IMG/VR virus record: IMGVR_UViG_3300042402_001213
Coordinates: 1-33,770 of that record
Source of the DNA: a virus
Strand: one strand, 5' to 3'
Length of the DNA: 33,770 nucleotides
The position numbers were made by a program, and so were the translations under genes. Shown here in pieces: positions 29,581 to 33,770 of the stretch. The stretch's first letter is position 1, and each line of letters begins with the position of its first letter. The notes beneath the pieces are model-generated. The model was not told where the DNA came from, ran no database searches, and saw nothing but the letters and a program-made list of their open reading frames with translations.

Positions 29581-30537
29581 CTATTTTAGTTTCAAGACAC
29601 GATAGGTCGTGTCAGGTTTCCGATACTGGCTAGCCAGTGCCGAGAGTTCAGGGTTATGGTTCAACATTCTGTCAATGTCAATACTGCCCTTGCGACTTTG
29701 TCGTTTGTAAGAAACAACTGCTTGACCATTGAATGTTCCCACCTGCACATCTTTCAACATGCGAGCAACACGGTCACGAGCGTTTGCTTCTGCATCTTTC
29801 AATAGGTTGATTTGGTCTTTCCACGCTCTGTATTCCTCAAGTGCTGACATCTCGTCAGCCGTTAGTTCACGCTCGCCAACTGGGTCAGGGAACATTAGGT
29901 CTACTTGTTTAGATGTAAGGCCATCAGCAAGTTGGTCAAGGATTGTTCCGTCATCTATTTTCGCACCAATTAGTTCTGCCTGTTCACGCATCTCCTCAAT
30001 ACAGAATGGGTCTGCCTCAACAGTCCAAAATCCAAGGCGCATATATTTGTCAAGGGCTACAACAACTGTTTCGTCACAGCCAACAGCATCCATCTGTGCT
30101 TGCACTTGCCAAAAATAACTTATTGGAATTGTGTCTGACAGTGCATAGGCCGTTGTTGTCTTAGCCTCAACGGTGCGAGTGGGAATACCGTTCTCGTCAA
30201 ACTGTATGCCGTCTAGCGTTGCCACGATACGGTCACGCTGGTACATCACATCTGGAAGTGTTACTTCGCCGTAGTGCCTGCGAGCGAACTCAATAAGGGC
30301 TGGCTCAAGGATGTGTCCTCTAAGTGTTGCATCGTTGCTTGACGATGAGAAGTTCGGGTTCACTTTCTTTATCACAAGGTCAGCGAGGTTATCCCATTGA
30401 GAGACACCCATCAATGCTGGTATTTCGGAAGCACCAAAAACTGTTCCACCATTCTGCGTTCGTCTTTGTTCAAGCCAAGCCTCTGAGCCATAGCGAGCCT
30501 TCGGAAAGGTTCGTCTTTTGTTTGCATCCATATCCAT
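29581..30537 (-). CDS. YqaJ-type (lambda-exonuclease-like) recombination nuclease (318 aa)
   Basis: ATG 30537 is chosen (MDMDANKRRTF) because AAAGGA lies six bases upstream. Motifs: GSEAWLEQRRTQNGGTVFGA with SEIPALMGVS, LRGHILEPALIEFARRHYGE, IVATLDGIQFDENG, and RTVEAKTTTAYA (the ExK of the nuclease core). The family digests one strand from DNA ends to feed the annealing protein. It lies directly upstream of the ERF gene. The C-terminal part is helical. Confidence 0.9.
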   Translation of the reverse strand: MDMDANKRRTFPKARYGSEAWLEQRRTQNGGTVFGASEIPALMGVSQWDNLADLVIKKVNPNFSSSSNDATLRGHILEPALIEFARRHYGEVTLPDVMYQRDRIVATLDGIQFDENGIPTRTVEAKTTTAYALSDTIPISYFWQVQAQMDAVGCDETVVVALDKYMRLGFWTVEADPFCIEEMREQAELIGAKIDDGTILDQLADGLTSKQVDLMFPDPVGERELTADEMSALEEYRAWKDQINLLKDAEANARDRVARMLKDVQVGTFNGQAVVSYKRQSRKGSIDIDRMLNHNPELSALASQYRKPDTTYRVLKLK

Positions 30538-30573
30538 TTGTGTTCCTTTCAATGAACTTTATTTGTTGTTGTA

Positions 30574-30579
30574 ATCATA
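30574..30579 (-). promoter_or_regulatory. Candidate -10 element (TATGAT) upstream of the exonuclease gene
   Basis: TATGAT lies 36 bases before ATG 30537, just after the terminator at 30632-30657. A clear -35 is not visible, so the promoter is a suggestion that fits a terminator-then-promoter order. Confidence 0.3.
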
Positions 30580-30631
30580 ACGAAGGCGTGTATCAGAGAA
30601 CAGGCAAACATAAAAGTTTTACCCAATAAGA

Positions 30632-30657
30632 AAATCCCCCACCGAAGTGGGGGATTT
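30632..30657 (-). terminator. Strong intrinsic terminator
   Basis: aaatcccccac and gtgggggattt form a perfect 11-bp stem with a cgaa/ttcg tetraloop, followed on the minus strand by TTTCTTATT. It lies 27 bases after the stop of the 174-aa gene (30685). It is the clearest terminator in the window, separating that gene from the recombination operon. Confidence 0.85.
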
Positions 30658-30684
30658 CCTTCCAAGTGAAAAGGCAAGATTGTG

Positions 30685-31209
30685 TTAGTCGGTATTTGAA
30701 ATACTTTCTCCGTACTGAGCAAGGTTCGCTTCAGAGAAGCCGTATGTTCTAAGTCGCTCAACGCCACCGACAGAAGAAATGTTCCAATCCGTAGCGACCA
30801 CTGCATCGTGCGATGGGTTGCCTATGTGGACTGGATATATTTTCGCTGTGTCAATGTCTCTGTTGTTTGTTCGCAGAACATAGATGATTTGGTTATGCAA
30901 GCAAAAGTAGTTTGGGTAGTGTTCCAAGACATGGGAAATCTTTTCCACTCTCCAGACCCATTCATGAGTTCCCAAGACCTGATGGACTTGAGTACGGAAG
31001 TTGTTGTTGAAATCAGATTCTGATGTAGTTGGAGTGACGCTTGACTGCTCAAGGTAAGTCTCGGTCATGAAACCACTGACTGGAATAATCGCACGAAGGA
31101 TTGTTCCACCCCCTCGTCCATTGACTTCTCTTAGTGCTTGACGCAATCGTTGTCTCACCTGATTAGGTGAGAAGTGTGTTTGTGCTCGTTGTTGGCGTGC
31201 TGAAGGCAT
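30685..31209 (-). CDS. Unknown early protein (174 aa)
   Basis: It starts MPSARQQRAQTHFSPNQVRQ, has a basic helical N-terminus, then mixed segments such as RAIIPVSGFMTETYLEQSSV, VEKISHVLEHYPNYFCLHNQ and NSSVGG-like turns. No family recognised. It stands as a single gene between the 31210-31575 regulatory region and the strong terminator at 30632-30657, so it is a monocistronic, probably early-expressed gene. Host takeover or regulation is possible. Confidence 0.7.
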   Translation of the reverse strand: MPSARQQRAQTHFSPNQVRQRLRQALREVNGRGGGTILRAIIPVSGFMTETYLEQSSVTPTTSESDFNNNFRTQVHQVLGTHEWVWRVEKISHVLEHYPNYFCLHNQIIYVLRTNNRDIDTAKIYPVHIGNPSHDAVVATDWNISSVGGVERLRTYGFSEANLAQYGESISNTD

Positions 31210-31241
31210 CGGTAATCCTTTCTCTTATTTCCGACAAACAA

Positions 31242-31247
31242 ATAATA
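31242..31247 (-). promoter_or_regulatory. Candidate extended -10 element (TGGTATTAT) for the 174-aa gene
   Basis: On the minus strand TGG TATTAT lies 32 bases before ATG 31209 and is followed by an AGGATT-type ribosome site. There is no good -35, but TGn before the box makes an extended -10 plausible. The palindromes at 31295-31349 lie just upstream, where a regulator could act. Confidence 0.35.
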
Positions 31248-31294
31248 CCAAACGCTAATCACAGATGTGCGTCTGTTTCATTTATCTACCCAAT

Positions 31295-31349
31295 GTGAAA
31301 CTGCACTTCACATCAGTCTGATGTTGCAGTTCACTTCAATGTTGAAGTG
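31295..31349. repeat. Palindromic operator-like sites
   Basis: Two nested elements: gtgaa(a)ctgca ... tgcag-ttcac with an inner acatca-gtc-tgatgt (31295-31334), and cacttcaa-tg-ttgaagtg (31332-31349), an exact 8-2-8 palindrome. cacttca also occurs at 31304. Repeated half-sites like this are usual for dimeric repressor binding. Confidence 0.55.
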
Positions 31350-31538
31350 GGTAGGTATCTAGCAAACATTGCCACCGAAAACAACTACCCAATACCCGAT
31401 AAAGGTGAGCGGCGAATCTGGGATGACCCGATACCTTTTTTGAGGGGCGTTTCGGAACGCAACCGACCCCCCCCTGAAACGGCATATATATAGAGGTAAG
31501 GGTTTCCTTGTATCTAAAGGGTTTCCCAGTTTTGCCCT

Positions 31539-31556
31539 ATTTCGTTATAACGAAAT
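31539..31556. repeat. Perfect 18-bp palindrome atttcgttataacgaaat
   Basis: An exact, spacer-free palindrome lies 20 bases beyond the endolysin gene end (31576). There is no U-tract after it. Palindromes of this length are rare by chance, so a protein-binding site is likely; the binding protein is unknown. Confidence 0.6.
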
Positions 31557-31575
31557 TATTGGGGGGTGTCAGTGC

Positions 31576-32052
31576 CTATGGTTTCGGCAGACTTCTCCAT
31601 GCTTTTTCAAATGCATCTGCATCATCAGCCATCGCAGGACTTAGTTCAACATGCAACCATTTGCCCCCGATACTTCCAGCAGACTCAGCCTCGTTCTTAT
31701 ACACCTTGACTAGTTGTTCACCGACCTTGCGCTTGCACCGATAACCCCTGCCGAACTTGCCGAACGAGTAGTCATGAACTTCTTCGATACCCAATACATC
31801 AGCGTGTTCAACAAACCAGTCAAATGCTTCTACAGCCTTGTCACGCTCATCTTTCCCATACCCGATGTCTGCAGCACGACCAGTAGCATGTACCGATAGT
31901 TGCCCTGGTTTTCCACGCATATCCCTAACCACCCATGTGCCGAGATTTCTGAACTTCCATCTCCGATTGCAAAGATGGACTAGGCGTTCAGTTCCTTCAC
32001 GCTTGCCTTTGCTTGCACCGTCAGATGTTCCTGTGTATTTTCTAACTGGCAT
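31576..32052 (-). CDS. Endolysin, M15-type D-Ala-D-Ala carboxypeptidase-like (158 aa)
   Basis: Residues about 53-63 read SVHATGRAADI with zinc ligands His55 and Asp62; late KWLHVEL supplies His134, and Glu136 is close by. This is the SxHxxGxAxD ... WH pattern of M15/VanY-like L-Ala-D-Glu or D-Ala-D-Ala peptidases used as phage endolysins. No signal peptide, so it needs a holin; two small membrane proteins are encoded directly upstream (32042-32487). ATG overlaps the holin-like stop by 11 bases. There is no cell-wall-binding domain. Confidence 0.88.
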   Translation of the reverse strand: MPVRKYTGTSDGASKGKREGTERLVHLCNRRWKFRNLGTWVVRDMRGKPGQLSVHATGRAADIGYGKDERDKAVEAFDWFVEHADVLGIEEVHDYSFGKFGRGYRCKRKVGEQLVKVYKNEAESAGSIGGKWLHVELSPAMADDADAFEKAWRSLPKP

Positions 32053-32311
32053 CGTGCTTACTTCTGTCTACACCGAACGCTTTATCTACTTCCTCTTTAG
32101 TAAGTTTGCCGTCAGTCATAGATTTGCTGAGGTCATAAACAACTAACGCAACTGCAGCGCCACCAGCCTGCAATGCTTGAAACCACATCGGCACATCTAC
32201 CTTGTCGGTAAATGCTTGGATTACTCCTGTGCCTGTGATAATGCCTAATGCCGATGAAACGAACAAGGCTGCAAGCCGAGTTGCCACATCCTTGAGAACA
32301 TTGATATTCAT
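32042..32311 (-). CDS. Holin-like membrane protein (89 aa)
   Basis: ATG 32311 is chosen because it has GGAGG upstream and an ATGA overlap with the 59-aa gene. Product MNINVLKDVATRLAALFVSS has two hydrophobic stretches (about residues 12-34 and 42-60, ALFVSSALGIITGTGVI and ALQAGGAAVALVVYDL) and a charged C-terminal tail (TKEEVDKAFGVDRSKHDAS). Size, two membrane segments and position directly upstream of the endolysin make it the best holin candidate. Confidence 0.8.
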   Translation of the reverse strand: MNINVLKDVATRLAALFVSSALGIITGTGVIQAFTDKVDVPMWFQALQAGGAAVALVVYDLSKSMTDGKLTKEEVDKAFGVDRSKHDAS

Positions 32312-32487
32312 TCTTCCTCCTGTGTGAAGATACCTACTAAGTGTACTGCTAAACCTGCCAATGAAATGTATATACCCATACGGCGAGTGTCGCCTGCCAA
32401 TGTGATGAGAACCAAGCCTGTGCCTGCCAATGTCCATGACAGTTCGCCCAGTTCTTGTAAAACTTTTTTCACCCTAAATCCTCTCAT
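32308..32487 (-). CDS. Small two-helix membrane protein in the lysis cassette (59 aa)
   Basis: I found this by translating the gap before the holin-like gene. Product MRGFRVKKVLQELGELSWTL, two hydrophobic segments (about 18-31 and 38-53) separated by GDTRRMG, and an acidic end TQEEE. The TGA overlaps the holin ATG. It could be a second holin, an antiholin or a pinholin-like partner; sequence does not decide which. Confidence 0.75.
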   Translation of the reverse strand: MRGFRVKKVLQELGELSWTLAGTGLVLITLAGDTRRMGIYISLAGLAVHLVGIFTQEEE

Positions 32488-32520
32488 TAGAGTCTGATGT
32501 CGGGGAAACTGTTGTAAATC

Positions 32521-33666
32521 TTAGCGTATGTTTTGTTTGCTTGGTGCAGGTACAGATGCGACAGCCAGCAATCCTGATACGGCGATAACTGCACGGCGAG
32601 TTCCGACAGGAATAGATGACCCGATTGGAACATAAGTATCTGTTTTGCCGTTGAACAAATCAACTTCGTTCTCAAAAGCCTTACGAACTTCTGTCGGCGC
32701 ACCTTGCACAGCCTCAACTAGTTGCTCTGCTTGTGCATCTGAAAGTTCGGCGACATCCAACGATTCAAAGATTTCCGTTGCTGTTTCCTGCGTCACTGCA
32801 TTGAGCACCGTAACGCTCGTAGCGAGGGCTAAAGCGTCATCAGGGGTAATACCGTCTTCCACACTCTGAGCCACGATAGAAGCGATTTCAGATTGAGGTA
32901 ACTCGTCAATGTTGGAAAGCAGTTCTGCGACTACTGGTGAAACTTGAGCCGGCAGAATAGTAGTTGATGTGATAACCTCTGGCTGTGATGTTGTTGTTGT
33001 GGTTATCAGCACTGGTGCAAGGGTTGTTGTGCTTGTTGTCGTACTTGTCGTGGAAGGAACGACAGAAGTGGTAGTAGTTGCTTGGGTCGTACTCGTAGTA
33101 GCGATTGTATTAGGGATTGTTGTGGATGCGTAAACTACTGGTTCTAATGTTGTGGTTGTCTCTAGGCGTAGCGTTGTGGTCGTTATTGGGATTGTTGTGG
33201 TTGTGGATGTGGTGGTCGTGGTTGAAGTGGTTGTCGTAGAAGTAGATGTAGTAGTTGTTGCTTCAGTGGTGGAAGTAGATGTTTGACCTGCCCCATTGAA
33301 CCCAAGTTCATACTGCAGATTCCACCCACCATCTGTACGCCAAGCGTTAGGGTCGCCACAACAAATACCAGCCCTTAGCCGATACTTTCCTGCAGGTACA
33401 GCCAGAGAAATATAGGACTGCAAGCCGAAACTGTCATCGTTCTGAGCGAGCAGAGTTCCTTCTTCGCTGTAGAGCCACAACATCGGGTCAGAGTTGTATC
33501 CAGTAATCATGTAAGTCTGCGCTACAAACTGTGTCGGCTCAAGATAGTCAAACCAAAAATCTGTTGGCTCAGTAACAATTGGGTTCTCGGCTGATGCAGG
33601 CAATGGGAACATAGCCAATATCGCTACTGGTGCGAACACAAGCCAAAAACTACGGCGTATTCTCAT
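32521..33666 (-). CDS. Secreted Thr-rich stalk protein (381 aa)
   Basis: ATG 33666 (MRIRRSFWLVFAPVAILAMF) forms an ATGA overlap with the DUF2746-like gene across the contig join. Residues 1-26 are a signal peptide ending ASA. Residues 27-125 look like a PPC-type beta domain (DPMLWLYSEEGTLLAQNDDS, VPAGKYRLRAGICCGDP). Residues about 130-245 are a Thr/Ser-rich stalk (e.g. TTTTSTSTTTT). Then a helical region and a hydrophobic C-terminal segment (RAVIAVSGLLAVASVPA). Such stalks are typical of secreted Acidimicrobiia proteins. In a phage it may alter the host surface or help release. The role is unknown. Confidence 0.75.
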   Translation of the reverse strand: MRIRRSFWLVFAPVAILAMFPLPASAENPIVTEPTDFWFDYLEPTQFVAQTYMITGYNSDPMLWLYSEEGTLLAQNDDSFGLQSYISLAVPAGKYRLRAGICCGDPNAWRTDGGWNLQYELGFNGAGQTSTSTTEATTTTSTSTTTTSTTTTTSTTTTIPITTTTLRLETTTTLEPVVYASTTIPNTIATTSTTQATTTTSVVPSTTSTTTSTTTLAPVLITTTTTSQPEVITSTTILPAQVSPVVAELLSNIDELPQSEIASIVAQSVEDGITPDDALALATSVTVLNAVTQETATEIFESLDVAELSDAQAEQLVEAVQGAPTEVRKAFENEVDLFNGKTDTYVPIGSSIPVGTRRAVIAVSGLLAVASVPAPSKQNIR

Positions 33667-33770
33667 TTGTCTTTGTGTGCGTGCCAATCAATGTGTGTGC
33701 CTAGTCTGCTATCTACCTTGTCTATTTTGGTTATGACGCTATCTAGTTTGTCTGAATTGCTGGCGTGGTC
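33591..33770. repeat. Right copy of 180-bp terminal direct repeat
   Basis: This is the second copy of the contig-end repeat (see 1-180). It holds the 5' end of the Thr-rich secreted-protein gene (ATG at 33666) and the 3' part of the DUF2746-like gene. The two mismatches against the left copy both fall in the DUF2746-like frame and both change the residue: T47 to K and T33 to S, left copy to right copy. That fits strain variation in the sampled population, or end-of-read errors. Confidence 0.9.
33663..33770 (-). CDS. 3' fragment of the DUF2746-like gene (cut by contig end)
   Basis: This repeats bases 73-180 with the two mismatches at 33718 and 33760. It encodes the charged C-terminal part and stop of the 73-267 gene; the start lies across the join. 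Not an extra gene. Confidence 0.8.
   Translation of the reverse strand, partial: DHASNSDKLDSVITKIDKVDSRLGTHIDWHAHKDK

Larger units (their letters stand above)
31210..31575. promoter_or_regulatory. Regulatory intergenic region with palindromes and direct repeats
   Basis: This 366-base stretch between the endolysin and the 174-aa gene has no gene I can support. It contains: a perfect 18-bp palindrome-like site cacttcaa-tg-ttgaagtg (31332-31349); a nested hairpin 31295-31334; the perfect 18-bp palindrome 31539-31556; two copies of aagggtttcc (31498, 31517); ctacccaat copies (31286 and near 31385); and an AT-rich catatatatagag (about 31483-31494). It looks like a control region for early transcription; it could also hold a packaging site. 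Confidence 0.6.

Noticed and set aside
31440-31480. Intrinsic terminator after the endolysin (gcgtt/aacgc stem near a T6 run)
   Set aside because: The T6 run lies on the wrong side for a minus-strand transcript, and the stem is only 5 bp.
32900-33290. Tandem repeat or frameshift artefact in the gttgttgtggt-rich stretch
   Set aside because: It reads as an open Thr/Ser stalk inside a longer gene with signal peptide and flanking domains, so low complexity is coding.
1-33770. tRNA genes, integrase and attachment sites
   Set aside because: I saw no cloverleaf T-loop pattern, no recombinase motif and no attachment repeats on either strand; a weak tRNA could be missed by eye.

Overview
This window looks like one complete circular-mapping tailed-phage (siphovirus) genome. 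Bases 33591-33770 repeat bases 1-180 with only two mismatches, so the linear contig closes into a circle of about 33.59 kb. Two genes run across the join: the 5' end of the Thr-rich secreted-protein gene lies at 1-76 and again at 33591-33666, and the small membrane-protein gene at 73-267 is partly repeated at 33663-33770. Every convincing gene is on the minus strand, so transcription runs from high to low coordinates. Most neighbouring genes overlap by 1 or 4 bases (TAATG, ATGA or GTGA junctions), and I used these junctions to fix many starts.

The host is most likely an actinobacterium of moderate GC, for example a freshwater or marine lineage. This is inferred from an Rpf-like muralytic protein, a DUF2746-like membrane protein, actinophage-style tail proteins, and a secreted protein with a long Thr/Ser stalk of the kind common in Acidimicrobiia. 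I see no integrase, DNA polymerase, helicase or tRNA gene. Replication probably uses host enzymes plus a phage initiator-like winged-helix protein.

Layout in transcription order. (1) 31210-31575 is a regulatory intergenic region with perfect palindromes. (2) 31209-25688 is the early/replication block: an unknown gene, a strong terminator, a YqaJ-type exonuclease, an ERF annealing protein, a coiled-coil protein, a winged-helix protein, a PD-(D/E)XK-like protein, a HTH initiator-like protein, an Rpf-like protein, small proteins and an XRE regulator. (3) 25687-25055 is a structured intergenic region with tandem hairpins, G-tracts, DnaA-box-like repeats and overlapping micro-ORFs. (4) 25054-22743 holds an amidoligase plus class II glutamine amidotransferase pair. 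(5) 22643-20024 holds small accessory genes. (6) 20023-19262 is a large G-tract-rich non-coding region. (7) 19261-16093 is a coupled cassette: ParB-like, IbrA-like PAPS-reductase/ATP-PPase, second ParB-like, cupin and HNH. (8) 16100-6075 covers terminase, portal, maturation protease, capsid, connectors, two tandem tail-tube paralogues, tail chaperones with a -1 frameshift, and tape measure. (9) 3724-264 holds tail-tip and fibre genes, one of them apparently split. (10) 267-73, across the join, to 31576 holds the DUF2746-like protein, the Thr-rich secreted protein, two small membrane proteins (holin candidates) and an M15 peptidase endolysin.

The most unusual parts are the ParB/IbrA-like/ParB/cupin/HNH cassette just upstream of terminase, the amidoligase-amidotransferase pair, and the two structured G-tract intergenic regions. 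They share one layout: gene end, then tandem hairpins, then G-tracts.
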